This document shows positions 18,860 to 28,923 of a DNA stretch of 64,000 nucleotides, in pieces. How positions within the stretch are numbered: the stretch's first letter is position 1; every line of letters begins with the position of its first letter. The translations under genes and the position numbers were made by a program. The notes below the pieces were generated by a model. That model was not told where the DNA came from. It searched no databases and worked only from the letters and a program-made list of their open reading frames with translations. The DNA is from CAZNEZ01 sp964572475 (lineage in GTDB: Bacteria; Bacillota; Clostridia; Lachnospirales; Lachnospiraceae): positions 16,675 to 80,674 of the forward strand of contig CAZNEZ010000005.1 in the NCBI GenBank assembly GCA_964572475.1. Reading direction: 5' to 3'.

Positions 18860-19606
18860 TTATTCTTCATCCTCATCTGGTTCATCCCAGTTGTGATATA
18901 CATATTGAACATCATCATCTTCATCGAGTAAATCAAGAGTCTTTTGAAGCTTTTTGATATCATTCTCATCAGTTAACTCTACCCATGTCTGTGGAATCAT
19001 AGTTACTTCTGCTTCCATCATAGGAATCTTAGCTGCTTCCATTGCTTCTCTAACTACGCTGAATTCATCAGGACTTGTAATAATCTCATAGCTGTCTTCT
19101 TCATCAGAGAAATCTTCTGCACCAGCATCAAGAGCTATCATCATAACTTCATCAGAATCCATAGTGCATTCTTCTTTGTCTACAATAATCTGTCCCTTTT
19201 TATCAAACATAAAAGATACACAGCCAGGTGTTCCGACATTACCATTTCCCTTAGTAAATGCATTTCTTACATTAGAAGCTGTTCTGTTCTTATTGTCTGT
19301 TAAAGCATCAACTATAATAGCAATACCGCTTGGTCCATAACCTTCATAAGTTACAACTTCGTAATTAACGCTGGCTGCGTCTCCAGCAGCCTTCTTAATT
19401 CCTCTGTCAATAGTATCATTAGGCATATTATTAGCTTTTGCTTTTGCTATAACATCACGAAGTCTGCTGTTATTATCTGGATCTGCTCCGCCTTCTTTTA
19501 CGGCTACCGCTATTTCTCTACCAATAATTGTAAAAACTTTGCCTTTAGCAGCATCATTTTTTTCCTTCTTATGCTTAATGTTTGCAAATTTTGAATGTCC
19601 TGACAT
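18860..19606 (-). CDS. YebC/PmpR/TACO1-family regulatory or translation factor
   Basis: The 248-residue protein starts [23 protein letters not shown], the diagnostic N-terminus of the YebC family. It continues with [31 protein letters not shown] and [23 protein letters not shown]. Family members are DNA-binding regulators in some bacteria, and TACO1-like members help ribosomes translate proline-rich stretches. The acidic tail is normal. AAGGAG precedes the ATG. It is followed by a terminator. Confidence 0.95.
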   Translation of the reverse strand: MSGHSKFANIKHKKEKNDAAKGKVFTIIGREIAVAVKEGGADPDNNSRLRDVIAKAKANNMPNDTIDRGIKKAAGDAASVNYEVVTYEGYGPSGIAIIVDALTDNKNRTASNVRNAFTKGNGNVGTPGCVSFMFDKKGQIIVDKEECTMDSDEVMMIALDAGAEDFSDEEDSYEIITSPDEFSVVREAMEAAKIPMMEAEVTMIPQTWVELTDENDIKKLQKTLDLLDEDDDVQYVYHNWDEPDEDEE

Positions 19607-19631
19607 TTTAAATCTCCTTCGTTAATTTATT

Positions 19632-20990
19632 TTAATTTTCTTCATTATCTGAATTATCTTCTTCAGATTCTTTGGGCAATGTAACCTGAACAAGGCTAAT
19701 CATCTTGTTCTCTATCGTCAACACTCTGTAGACATATCCATCTATCTCAAGTACTGGCTTATCATTTTCTTCAGGTATTCTATCAAGTTTAGAAATCAGA
19801 TAACCATTAAGTGTATCATAATCTTCTTCGTCAAACTCAATATTCAGTTCATCTGTAATCTCTTCAAGCGGTGTTCCACCTTTGACATTATAGATGTATT
19901 CGTCTATTTTAACTATATTATTTTCTTCATAATCATATTCATCAAGAATATTACCAACAATTTCTTCAAGAATATCTTCCATTGCTACAAGACCTGCTGT
20001 TTGTCCATATTCATCTACCACGATTTCCATATGGCAATTGTTGGACTGCATTTCTTTGAATAAAAGATTAATATTTCTGGTTTCAGGAATAAAATGAATT
20101 GTTCTTACTAAGCCTTCTATATCCTTAATCTTGGATTGTTCAATGTTTTCTTCATCTGCAAATATCATTACATCTTTAAAATGAACCAAGCCAATTATAT
20201 TATCAATATCTCCAATAAAAACAGGAAACCTTGAATTACTCTCTTTTAAAATAAAATCTACTGTCTCTTCTAATGTCCATTCACCGTCAATGGCAACAAT
20301 ACTCTTGCGGTGAGTCATAATATCCTTAGCTTCTTTGTCATTTAACTCAAATATATTAGTAATCATCTCAGCTTCACTTGCTAATAAATTACCCTGCTCA
20401 TGACCTTCATTTACCATAGACATAATATCTTCTTCTGTTACCTTATCATATTCTGTATTAGGATCTATGCCAAACACTCGAAGAAAAAGTCCTGTAATAA
20501 ATGTTATGATAACTCTTGCAGGTGTTAAAATAGCCATAATCATATTTACGATTCCAACAAGGGCATTTGCAAATGCCTCTGGATATTTGGCACCGAATTT
20601 CTTAGGTAAAAGAACACCGATTGCAAGTATTAAAAATAATAAATATAATAAAACAATTATATAAGCTATAAAATATAGCACTCCATCACGTATATAATTT
20701 GAAGCAAAATTTACTAAAAATCCATATACAATTCTTGCGTAATTATTGAGATGTAGATAACCAACTACAATAGCCATAGCCATTGATGTTATCTGAACAG
20801 TATTAGTAAAATCCGTTGGATCATCAATTATATGTAAGATTTTTGCTGCCCTACTACTGCCTTCCTCGGATTGCTTCTGAAGACCTGCTTCATTAATTGT
20901 TCTGATTGCTGCACTAAAACCATACATTATCGCATTTACAATCAAAAATGCAATAAAAACTATTAACCCAAATAAGGGACTATCATCCAT
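19632..20990 (-). CDS. CNNM/CorC-family membrane protein with CBS pair
   Basis: The 452-residue protein has an N-terminal DUF21/CNNM membrane domain (about four segments, residues 5-185), a CBS-domain pair (about 210-335, including IMTHRKSIVAI) and a C-terminal CorC_HlyC domain (about 350-435). Family members are linked to Mg2+ efflux or resistance; the older name hemolysin C is misleading. The very acidic C-terminus (EESEEDNSDNEEN) is common. AAAGGAG lies upstream. It precedes yebC by 25 bp. Confidence 0.9.
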   Translation of the reverse strand: MDDSPLFGLIVFIAFLIVNAIMYGFSAAIRTINEAGLQKQSEEGSSRAAKILHIIDDPTDFTNTVQITSMAMAIVVGYLHLNNYARIVYGFLVNFASNYIRDGVLYFIAYIIVLLYLLFLILAIGVLLPKKFGAKYPEAFANALVGIVNMIMAILTPARVIITFITGLFLRVFGIDPNTEYDKVTEEDIMSMVNEGHEQGNLLASEAEMITNIFELNDKEAKDIMTHRKSIVAIDGEWTLEETVDFILKESNSRFPVFIGDIDNIIGLVHFKDVMIFADEENIEQSKIKDIEGLVRTIHFIPETRNINLLFKEMQSNNCHMEIVVDEYGQTAGLVAMEDILEEIVGNILDEYDYEENNIVKIDEYIYNVKGGTPLEEITDELNIEFDEEDYDTLNGYLISKLDRIPEENDKPVLEIDGYVYRVLTIENKMISLVQVTLPKESEEDNSDNEEN

Positions 20991-21055
20991 GCTGTTAAAA
21001 ACTCCTTTATGTTTCTGTATTCTAAACTATTACAATTAATAAATATAACATTTTA

Positions 21056-21415
21056 TCAGTTATTAGTCAAATATTTTAGCTCTAAACTTATGTAAAGCGC
21101 AGTATCAACCTTTTCCAATATATCATTATCAAGATGACATATTTTATCTTTGAGCCTTAGCTTGTCAATAGTTCTAAGCTGCTCTAGAAGAATAACTGAA
21201 TCTTTTACAAGTGCATATTTTGTAGCATCAAGTTCTACATGAGTTGGCAATTTTGCTTTATTCATCTTGGATGTTATTGCTGCACAAATTACAGTAGGAC
21301 TATGTCTGTTACCAGTATCATTTTGTATAATCAGAACAGGTCTGATTCCTCCTTGTTCTGAACCAATCACAGGCCTTAGGTCTGCGTAAAAAACATCACC
21401 ACGTTTAATTATCAT
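21056..21415 (-). CDS. mazF: MazF/PemK-type endoribonuclease toxin without adjacent antitoxin
   Basis: MazF cleaves single-stranded mRNA at short sequences. The 119-residue protein has the catalytic triad-like residues R25, T48 and Q79 at the same numbers as Bacillus subtilis MazF (EndoA), within [16 protein letters not shown] and AAITSK. In Bacillus the order is alr-ndoAI-ndoA. Here alr is upstream, but the 92-bp gap between alr and mazF holds no readable mazE-type antitoxin frame. The toxin may use an antitoxin encoded elsewhere. GGAGTG precedes the ATG. Confidence 0.93.
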   Translation of the reverse strand: MIIKRGDVFYADLRPVIGSEQGGIRPVLIIQNDTGNRHSPTVICAAITSKMNKAKLPTHVELDATKYALVKDSVILLEQLRTIDKLRLKDKICHLDNDILEKVDTALYISLELKYLTNN

Positions 21416-21507
21416 ATTCTACACTCCATCAAAATCATTAGGTATTTATCCCACCTTTAGTATTTCCGCATTTGATGTTAGTATTCTGATAATTTATCGA
21501 CAAATAG

Positions 21508-22692
21508 TTACATTTCGTAGATATCCGTGAAATAATCCTTTGTACATACTACTTTGTCATCTTTGTAATATACTCTTGGAATTCTTTTGCCGAGGTCACA
21601 AACAAATTCATAATTAAATGTTCCGGCAAGTTCTGCAAGCTCTTCAACAGTAATAGTATTATCTCCATCTTTACCTATAAGCGTAACTATATCACCCTCT
21701 TTTACGTTAGGAATATTGGTAACATCAACCATAAACTGATCCATGCATACTCTTCCACGTATTGGGGCTTTCTTGCCATTAATAAGGACAAATCCTTTAT
21801 TTGAGAGGTTTCTTTGATATCCATCGCCATAGCCAACTGGTATAGTAGCTATAATTTGATTGCTATCTGTGATATAAGTCGAACCGTAACTAATTCCAGT
21901 TCCTTTTTTAACCTCTTTAATTAATACTATGTGGCTTTTTAGTTCAAGTGCAGGTCTAAGTGCACAACTTCTCTTATTTACCTCATTAGATGGATATAAA
22001 CCATACAAAGCAATGCCCGCACGAGTTTCAGTAAAATTAGCTTCACTCATGTCTATAATTCCTGCACTATTAGAACAATGCTTTATAGGAATCTTTACAC
22101 CAGCATTCTCAAGCTTGTTAAGGAATTCAGAATAACGCTTAAGTTGAATGTTAGCAGATGTTTTATCAGCAGAGTCCGATGCTGTAAAATGTGTAAAAAT
22201 ACCTTCGATTATAATATTATTAAGTTTTGATGCCTTCTGAAGAAGAAGAATTGTAGAATCATCATCCTTAAATCCAATTCTGCTCATTCCTGTATCTAAA
22301 GCAATATGAATTATAGCTTTTTTGCCTATGGAAGCTGCAATCTCATTCATATCATATATCATCTGTTCTTTAAATACAGCAGGTCTTATATCATTAATTA
22401 TAAGTTCTTTATATCTGCTTTCATGTGTAAAGCCAAGAATATACACAGGCTTTACAAGACCATTCACCTTAAGATTAATGGCCTCATCAATAGTCGCCAC
22501 AGCAAATGCGTCAACTATATTTTCAATTGTTCGTGCAATAGGAACAGCTCCATGTCCATACCCGTCAGTTTTAATTACGGCTACCATACCTGTCTCGGAT
22601 TTAACAAGACCTTTTAAATTTACCATATTAGCATAAATATTATTCAGATTTATTTCAGCGTATACTCTGTAATATTTTTCTATATTTTCCAT
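21508..22692 (-). CDS. alr: Alanine racemase
   Basis: Alr is a PLP enzyme that makes D-alanine for peptidoglycan. The 394-residue protein has the N-terminal barrel with the PLP lysine K41 in VAVIKTDGYGHG. The C-terminal beta domain has GISYGSTY, GYGDGYQR and RGRVCMDQFMVDVT. Length is typical. It is preceded by nnr with 14 bp between them and followed by mazF, the standard Firmicute neighbourhood. Confidence 0.96.
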   Translation of the reverse strand: MENIEKYYRVYAEINLNNIYANMVNLKGLVKSETGMVAVIKTDGYGHGAVPIARTIENIVDAFAVATIDEAINLKVNGLVKPVYILGFTHESRYKELIINDIRPAVFKEQMIYDMNEIAASIGKKAIIHIALDTGMSRIGFKDDDSTILLLQKASKLNNIIIEGIFTHFTASDSADKTSANIQLKRYSEFLNKLENAGVKIPIKHCSNSAGIIDMSEANFTETRAGIALYGLYPSNEVNKRSCALRPALELKSHIVLIKEVKKGTGISYGSTYITDSNQIIATIPVGYGDGYQRNLSNKGFVLINGKKAPIRGRVCMDQFMVDVTNIPNVKEGDIVTLIGKDGDNTITVEELAELAGTFNYEFVCDLGKRIPRVYYKDDKVVCTKDYFTDIYEM

Positions 22693-22706
22693 TTTGTTTC
22701 ACTCCG

Positions 22707-24191
22707 TTATTTTGTTAGTGTCCATAGATGTTCAATAATATCAGTGGCCATTAGATTTCGTTCGCCTTTATTGAGGCTGCCTGCGTCTCCAGCAAGTCCA
22801 TGTAAATATACACCCAAAGTACTTGCTTTGTAAAGACTTAACCCTGCACAAATTAGAGCACCAATTATTCCAGTTAGCACATCCCCACTTCCTGCTGTAG
22901 ACATACCTGAGTTACCAGATGTATTAATATATACTTTATAGCCATCACAAACTATAGTCCTAGAGTCCTTTAATACACATATAACATTGTGGCTATATGC
23001 ATATGACTTACATTTATCAATAATATCACTCTTAATAATTTCAATTGGCATACTAATTAATCTTGACATTTCTCCAAGATGTGGGGTAACGATAATATTA
23101 TTGTGGAAACAATTCTCCAGAATAGAACTATCACTTATCATATTAAGTGCATCTGCATCTAGAATCAAAGGCTTTTGTGATGAAATAATCATTTCCAGTC
23201 TTTTGATATTATCAGATTTATTACCAATTCCTGGACCTGCAATAATAACATCAGACCATTCTATTGCACTCTTTAAGCTCTTTGTATCGTCAATATCCGT
23301 AAAAAGTACTTCTGGAAGAAGCTGTTGAATTATCGCTCTATTCTCCTTAACAGTTACTACTTTTACCAGACCAGTACCCATTCTATAAGCAGCATAAGCT
23401 GACAAGTAAGCAGCACCACTCATAGTTTCTGAACCAGCAAAAATAAGAAGTTTACCATATGATCCTTTGTTAGAATCAGTGTCCCTAAGTGGAAACACTA
23501 TATCATCTTTATTATAAGTAAATACTTTAGGAGAAATATTATCATATGCAATACGTGGGAATCCTATATCCACCTTTTTAACAGTCCCAGCGAATTTTCT
23601 TCCAGGATTAAGCGTAATTCCAAGATTAGAAGTTCCAAATGTTATTGTTGCATCAGCTTTTACTGCTACGCCCATAACCTGACTTGTTGTAGCATTAATT
23701 CCTGATGGTATATCAACTGAAATAATCTGAGCGTCAGAATTATTTATATTACTAATCTCAGTGGCACAAAGTCCCTCTACTTCCCTATTAAGTCCAATAC
23801 CAAATATCGCATCTACAACAATACTATAATCTGAATAATCTACATATTCAGATATATCTGCTATATCTACCTTCAGATTACTTAATATATTATATTGTAG
23901 TTTAAATTCAGTTGTTCCACTAGAAACATGACCTAATATTTTGACTTTCACTGGAAGATTACGTTCATTAAGAATCCTTGCGGCCGCAAGCCCATCAGCT
24001 CCATTATTGCCTGTATTGGCTACGATGATAATCCCCTTTTTATGATTAGCAATGTTAAAAAATATAGTACTTACCTCATCCGCAACAGCTAACGAAGCAC
24101 GTTCCATCAGAACAACTGAAGGAATTCCAATTTTATTGATACTGTAATCGTCAACCTCTTTTGCTTCTATTGCATCTAAAATGTATTCCAT
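22707..24191 (-). CDS. nnr: Bifunctional NAD(P)HX epimerase/ADP-dependent dehydratase
   Basis: Nnr repairs hydrated NAD(P)H. The 494-residue protein joins a YjeF_N epimerase domain (about 1-215, with ANTGNNGADGLAAARIL) to a ribokinase-like dehydratase domain (about 225-494, with TPHLGEMSRL and the nucleotide/catalytic motif TAGSGDVLTGIIG). Both halves look complete. It lies between acpS and alr, a common arrangement in Gram-positives. The ribosome site is weaker than for its neighbours. Confidence 0.95.
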   Translation of the reverse strand: MEYILDAIEAKEVDDYSINKIGIPSVVLMERASLAVADEVSTIFFNIANHKKGIIIVANTGNNGADGLAAARILNERNLPVKVKILGHVSSGTTEFKLQYNILSNLKVDIADISEYVDYSDYSIVVDAIFGIGLNREVEGLCATEISNINNSDAQIISVDIPSGINATTSQVMGVAVKADATITFGTSNLGITLNPGRKFAGTVKKVDIGFPRIAYDNISPKVFTYNKDDIVFPLRDTDSNKGSYGKLLIFAGSETMSGAAYLSAYAAYRMGTGLVKVVTVKENRAIIQQLLPEVLFTDIDDTKSLKSAIEWSDVIIAGPGIGNKSDNIKRLEMIISSQKPLILDADALNMISDSSILENCFHNNIIVTPHLGEMSRLISMPIEIIKSDIIDKCKSYAYSHNVICVLKDSRTIVCDGYKVYINTSGNSGMSTAGSGDVLTGIIGALICAGLSLYKASTLGVYLHGLAGDAGSLNKGERNLMATDIIEHLWTLTK

Positions 24192-24260
24192 ACACTAACC
24201 ATGCCTTTCTGTAATCCTACAGTGATTTACATTAATATTTTAAGACAAATTATTTAGCTG

Positions 24261-24620
24261 TTAATTTTCAGCTATTGCAAACGCTGCTGCTAAGTCATCT
24301 GTATTGGTAATAGTTACCATAATATTACTAATGTTAACTTTGTCAGCAAGTTCTTTAGCACCATTATAAAGATTGACATATGGCTTTCCCAATTCATCTC
24401 TTAAAACCTCGATATCTTTTGGTCCAAATGAGCGAAAACCAGTTCCAAAAGTCTTTGAAACTGCTTCTTTTACTGCAAAATTACCTGCCAGAGAACTATA
24501 CTTACCTTCAAATGCCGCAATTTCGTTTTCAGTATAATAACGTAATAAGAAAGCCTTATTCTCACAGGCTTTCTTAATTCTTTTTATTTCTATCAAATCA
24601 CTACCAATCCCAACAATCAT
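24261..24620 (-). CDS. acpS: Holo-[acyl-carrier-protein] synthase
   Basis: AcpS transfers 4'-phosphopantetheine from CoA to the serine of ACP. The 119-residue protein has the Mg2+ Asp8 in GIGSDLIEIKR and the family motif FAVKEAVSKTFGTGF with the second acidic ligand. Size is typical. Its substrate AcpP is encoded in this window at 33267-33506. GAAAGG precedes the start. Confidence 0.95.
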   Translation of the reverse strand: MIVGIGSDLIEIKRIKKACENKAFLLRYYTENEIAAFEGKYSSLAGNFAVKEAVSKTFGTGFRSFGPKDIEVLRDELGKPYVNLYNGAKELADKVNISNIMVTITNTDDLAAAFAIAEN

Positions 24621-24647
24621 ATTAATAGCAAACCTTTCTAATATACA

Positions 24648-25274
24648 TCATATTTGTCCTTCATTTTTATATCGATCATAAGTCTCCATAAATTCTCTAC
24701 CCATAGTTCCGTGTAAATATGAATATATTCCTGCATTAACTTCTTCTTTTTCAGTCTTGATTAAAATCTTTTTTTTAAGTTCAATTCTTGTCTTTTCAAT
24801 CCATTCGGCATTAGCATCAATTACCTGCTGATTATTTCTAAACACACCATATAGCTCTTCTAATGATGCAATAGCTAGTTCTACATTAGCTTCCCTAATC
24901 TTTCTTGGAAGATTATCTTGATCACCTTGAGCCAATTCAAGCTTAGAATTAATATCTTCTATAAGCTGTCTGCTCTTTTCAAGTTTCTTAATCCTCTTAA
25001 CTTCAGAACTAGAATCTGCCTCTTCCATATTTTTAACAATCTCTTTCATAAGAGTCTTCTTAAGATTCTTAAGCTTTGTTATGTCAGTATTAATCCTTCC
25101 CTGACTTTTAACAACATTATTGAGTTCGTCCTCTAAATGCTTGATTCTGGGAGTTTTCTTCTTAGGTGGAAACATCTTTAACCATCTTGAATCTAAAGTA
25201 AGAATCGGAAGATTCATATGCAGTAATTTATCTTTAATACCTTCTGAAGTAATGTTTTCAGCTTGTTTTGCCAT
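24648..25274 (-). CDS. Coiled-coil cytosolic protein of unknown function
   Basis: The 208-residue protein is highly charged, without signal peptide or membrane segment. Heptad-like helices cover about 40-125 (IKHLEDELNNVVKSQ ... IKKLEKSRQLIEDINSKLE), and a second helical block runs 130-185. The N-terminus contains the conserved-looking WLKMFPPKKKTPRIKHLE. It lies 12 bp after rex in the same orientation. This looks like a clostridial conserved hypothetical; I do not recognise a named family. Confidence 0.6.
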   Translation of the reverse strand: MAKQAENITSEGIKDKLLHMNLPILTLDSRWLKMFPPKKKTPRIKHLEDELNNVVKSQGRINTDITKLKNLKKTLMKEIVKNMEEADSSSEVKRIKKLEKSRQLIEDINSKLELAQGDQDNLPRKIREANVELAIASLEELYGVFRNNQQVIDANAEWIEKTRIELKKKILIKTEKEEVNAGIYSYLHGTMGREFMETYDRYKNEGQI

Positions 25275-25286
25275 AATTGCACCTAC

Positions 25287-25919
25287 TTACTTATCATTGT
25301 CAACGTGTACCAGCTTATACGATAAACGCATAAGACTTTCTGATAGATGAACATTCTCAACAAGAACATCATCTGGTAGATTAAGATCAGTATGAGCAAA
25401 ATTCCATATAGCTTTTACGCCACTCTGAACTAACTTATCTGCAACTTCAGCTGCAAATATTTTAGGAATAGTAATTGCACCTATATGTATATTTTCTTTT
25501 TTCACTATTGTTTCTAAATCATCCATAGAATAAACTTTTATTCCTCTTATAGTTTTACCTATAAGAGATTTATTGCTGTCAAATAATGCCTTAACAACAA
25601 AGCCTCTCTTTTCAAAATTAGAATAATTAGCAATAGCCTGTCCAAGATTACCTGCACCAATAATAATCATATTATGCTTACGATTAACGCCAAGAATCTT
25701 GCCTATCTCATCATATAAATATTGGACATTATAACCATAACCCTGTTGACCAAAGCCTCCAAAGTTATTTAAATCCTGTCGTATTTGAGATGCTGTAACT
25801 TTCATCTTAGAACTTAATTCTTTAGATGAGATTCTTACAACACCATTTTCCAGCAATTCGCCTAGATATCGGTAATATCTTGGTAATCTCTTAACTACCG
25901 CGTTAGATATTTCCTTCAC
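25287..25919 (-). CDS. rex: Redox-sensing transcriptional repressor Rex
   Basis: Rex senses the NADH/NAD+ ratio and represses fermentation genes when NADH is low. The 210-residue protein has a winged-helix N-terminus (RLPRYYRYLGELLENG, SSKELSSKMKVTASQIRQDL) and a Rossmann domain with IIGAGNLGQAIANY. The start is GTG with GGATGGTGG upstream. Likely targets in this window, by analogy with other clostridia, include gap and pta/ackA, though no convincing Rex boxes were found there. Confidence 0.95.
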   Translation of the reverse strand: MKEISNAVVKRLPRYYRYLGELLENGVVRISSKELSSKMKVTASQIRQDLNNFGGFGQQGYGYNVQYLYDEIGKILGVNRKHNMIIIGAGNLGQAIANYSNFEKRGFVVKALFDSNKSLIGKTIRGIKVYSMDDLETIVKKENIHIGAITIPKIFAAEVADKLVQSGVKAIWNFAHTDLNLPDDVLVENVHLSESLMRLSYKLVHVDNDK

Positions 25920-26034
25920 AGTGCCACCATCCTCTACAAATTAATAAGTTCATTATAATATTTTATTCAAAGATTGTCAAATAATTATCAAACTATATAA
26001 ATATTATTATCATGCCTGTCAGACCTTGATTTAA

Positions 26035-26679
26035 TTAGTTTTCAACCTTTTTTGCTTCTTGAACGGGAATATTATCGAATATCTCATCATCATCTGTAAC
26101 TGTCATAGTGTCATTAATGGGTTGTACTATAGGTGTGTCAGGTCCATTGAAATACTTGATTTTATTGACAATAGCAACTCCTATTATTCCCCACATTATA
26201 CCTAAAAGCATACCACCAATAACATCTGATGGATAATGGACATATAAGTAAATTCTTGAGAATCCAATCATTGCAGCCAAAATTATAGCTGGAATTCCAA
26301 TCTTTTTCTTATTCATAAACATAAGAACACTAGCTACGGCAAATGAAGCTTGCGTATGTCCAGATGGAAATGACCAATCCCATGGTTTTTTAACTAACAA
26401 TGTTATATCGAGACCTTCATAAGGTCTTGGTCTTGCAATAACATTCTTAAGAATTCCATTACCAACAATTACACCTATTGCCAAGGCTATTATTGCCGCA
26501 ACACCATATTTTCTGTACTTTTTAGTGCAAAGCAAAGCTACTGCAACAACAATCCAAAACCAGCCTCCATCGCCTAACATAGTTATAATTGGCATAACAG
26601 CATCTAAAAAAGCATTATGCAGATTATCTAATATAAAATTCAAAATCTTAAAATCAATATTGTTTATAGCCTCAATCAT
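26035..26679 (-). CDS. PAP2-family membrane phosphatase
   Basis: The 214-residue membrane protein carries the lipid-phosphatase motifs in order: RPRPYEG, FPSGHTQ and SRIYLYVHYPSDV, with six hydrophobic segments and a hydrophilic C-terminal tail. Such enzymes remove phosphate from undecaprenyl pyrophosphate (BcrC-like) or phosphatidic acid; sequence alone does not decide. AAGGAGAAGG precedes the ATG. It sits between ilvA and rex with no obvious operon partner. Confidence 0.88.
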   Translation of the reverse strand: MIEAINNIDFKILNFILDNLHNAFLDAVMPIITMLGDGGWFWIVVAVALLCTKKYRKYGVAAIIALAIGVIVGNGILKNVIARPRPYEGLDITLLVKKPWDWSFPSGHTQASFAVASVLMFMNKKKIGIPAIILAAMIGFSRIYLYVHYPSDVIGGMLLGIMWGIIGVAIVNKIKYFNGPDTPIVQPINDTMTVTDDDEIFDNIPVQEAKKVEN

Positions 26680-26728
26680 ACCTTCTCCTTATATGTTGAT
26701 GTTAATTATTAGTTAAATTGTACTTTAT

Positions 26729-27940
26729 CTATAGATTAGTCTTAACAAGACGTGGTCTGTATCCCTTATCTTCAAGGGCTTTAACTATCTTTTCTTTATG
26801 TTCTGTACCAAATGCCTCAAGAGTCACTCTAAGTTCAACTGCTGCATTTCTATTAATATTGACAAACTGATTATGTTCAAGCTTGATAACATTTCCCTGC
26901 TGTTCGGCAATAACATTGGCAACCTTTACAAGTTCTCCTGGCTTATCAGGGAGTAAAACTGATACTGTAAATATTCTGTCTCTCATAATAAGGCCATGCT
27001 GTAAGATAGATGACATTGTAATGATATCCATATTACCACCGCTCAGTATAGAAACAATCTTTTTATTCTTGCATGTCATATGTTTAAGAGCTGCAACAGT
27101 AAGAAGACCTGAATTCTCAACTACCATTTTGTGATTCTCAACCATATCAAGGAAAGATACAATAAGTTCATCATCTTCAATAGTAATTATATCATCAATA
27201 TTTTTCTGAATATAAGGAAATACCTTCTCTCCTGGTGTCTTAACTGCTGTTCCATCTGCAATAGTTGATGCACTCTTAAGAGTAACAACATGTCCTGCTT
27301 TAAGAGATTCCTGCATACAGTTTGCACCAGCAGGTTCAACGCCAATAACCTTAATGTTAGGATTCAGAAGTTTAGCAAGTGTACTAACACCTGTTGCAAG
27401 TCCGCCGCCACCAATAGGAACTAAAATGTAATCAACAGTTGGAAGTTCTTTGATAATCTCCATTGCAATTGTACCCTGACCTGTTGCAACAGCAAGATCA
27501 TCAAATGGATGAATAAATGTATAGCCTTTTTCTGCTGCAAGTTTTAATGCATAGTTGCAGGCATCATCATAAACATCTCCATAAAGGATAACATCTGCAC
27601 CATAACTCTTAGTTCTGTTTACCTTCATAAGAGGAGTAACCGTTGGCATAACAACTGTTGCTTTAACACCAAATAACTTGGCAGCATTAGCAACGCCTTG
27701 TGCATGATTGCCTGCTGAAGCTGTAATAAGACCTTTTGCTCTTTCTTCATCAGAAAGTGTGCTAATCTTATAATAAGCTCCTCTAACTTTATATGCGCCT
27801 GTAAATTGTAAATTTTCAGGTTTCAAATATACTTTATTTCCACATTGCTCGCTTAAAAAATCGCTATAAACAAGACTAGTATTAAGTGTAACTTTTTGGA
27901 CTACTTCAGAAGCTTCCTCGAATTTTTCTAATGTCATCAT
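26729..27940 (-). CDS. ilvA: Threonine ammonia-lyase with ACT domain
   Basis: The PLP enzyme deaminates threonine to 2-oxobutyrate. The 403-residue protein has the PLP lysine motif TGAYKVRGAYYK, substrate loop SAGNHAQGVA, and phosphate loop IGGGGLATG. A single C-terminal ACT-like domain (about 325-400) makes it the short single-ACT form seen in many Firmicutes, which can be biosynthetic (IlvA) or catabolic (TdcB-like). No other branched-chain genes are nearby, so the choice stays open. Confidence 0.93.
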   Translation of the reverse strand: MMTLEKFEEASEVVQKVTLNTSLVYSDFLSEQCGNKVYLKPENLQFTGAYKVRGAYYKISTLSDEERAKGLITASAGNHAQGVANAAKLFGVKATVVMPTVTPLMKVNRTKSYGADVILYGDVYDDACNYALKLAAEKGYTFIHPFDDLAVATGQGTIAMEIIKELPTVDYILVPIGGGGLATGVSTLAKLLNPNIKVIGVEPAGANCMQESLKAGHVVTLKSASTIADGTAVKTPGEKVFPYIQKNIDDIITIEDDELIVSFLDMVENHKMVVENSGLLTVAALKHMTCKNKKIVSILSGGNMDIITMSSILQHGLIMRDRIFTVSVLLPDKPGELVKVANVIAEQQGNVIKLEHNQFVNINRNAAVELRVTLEAFGTEHKEKIVKALEDKGYRPRLVKTNL

Positions 27941-27961
27941 AATATATTCTTCCTTCCTTCA

Positions 27962-28897
27962 TTATTCAGCTGAAATGTTGAATAATGCATTAACAAAATC
28001 TTCAGCATTGAATTTTTGCAAATCATCTATCTGTTCACCTACACCAATGTATTTTACTGGAATACCAAGTTCAGACTGAATAGCTACCGCTATACCACCC
28101 TTGGCAGTACCATCTAGCTTAGTTAAAATAATACCCGTCACATCTGTAACTTCCATAAACTGCCTAGCCTGCGTAAGTGCATTCTGACCTGTTGAACCAT
28201 CAAGAACTAAGAGATTTTCTCTGTAAGTTCCACTATATTCTTTTTCTATGATTCTGTCAATCTTCTTTAATTCTTCCATAAGATTTTTTTTGTTATGAAG
28301 TCTTCCAGCAGTATCACATATCAATATATCAGCATTTCTTGATTTAGATGCCTGTATTGCATCAAATATTACAGCTGCCGGATCAGAACCAGCCTGTTGT
28401 GAAATTATATCAACTCCTGCTCGATGTGACCATTCCGTAAGCTGCTCGATTGCCGCAGCTCTAAATGTATCAGCAGCTGCAAGTACAACTTTCTTACCCT
28501 GTTCCTTTAACTGACCAGCAAGCTTTCCGACAGATGTTGTTTTACCAACTCCATTTACACCTATAACGAGAATAATAGATTTTTGATGTTCAAACTCATA
28601 AGCATTCTCGCCTAGGCTCATCTGCTCTTTAATACTAGAAATCAAGAGATGTTTACATTCCAAAGGTTCTTTAATCTTATTCTCTTTCACTTTTTCTTTA
28701 AGATTATCAATAATCTTTGTAGTTGTGTTAATCCCAAGGTCCCCCATAATAAGGATTTCTTCTATCTCTTCATAAAATTCATCATCAATACTTGAAAATC
28801 CATTAAAAATCGAATCCATTCCAGATACTATGCTATCTCTTGTCTTGGTAAGTCCTTTAACCAATTTACTAAAAAAACCTTTTTTCTCTTCTGACAT
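27962..28897 (-). CDS. ftsY: Signal recognition particle receptor FtsY
   Basis: FtsY docks SRP-ribosome complexes at the membrane. The 311-residue protein has a short helical N domain and a GTPase G domain with [29 protein letters not shown] and [10 protein letters not shown]. It lacks the long acidic A domain of enterobacteria, as usual for Gram-positives. It follows smc by 26 bp in the standard rnc-smc-ftsY order. Confidence 0.97.
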   Translation of the reverse strand: MSEEKKGFFSKLVKGLTKTRDSIVSGMDSIFNGFSSIDDEFYEEIEEILIMGDLGINTTTKIIDNLKEKVKENKIKEPLECKHLLISSIKEQMSLGENAYEFEHQKSIILVIGVNGVGKTTSVGKLAGQLKEQGKKVVLAAADTFRAAAIEQLTEWSHRAGVDIISQQAGSDPAAVIFDAIQASKSRNADILICDTAGRLHNKKNLMEELKKIDRIIEKEYSGTYRENLLVLDGSTGQNALTQARQFMEVTDVTGIILTKLDGTAKGGIAVAIQSELGIPVKYIGVGEQIDDLQKFNAEDFVNALFNISAE

Positions 28898-28923
28898 AAA
28901 AATCTCCTTTCAAATCTGATTAT

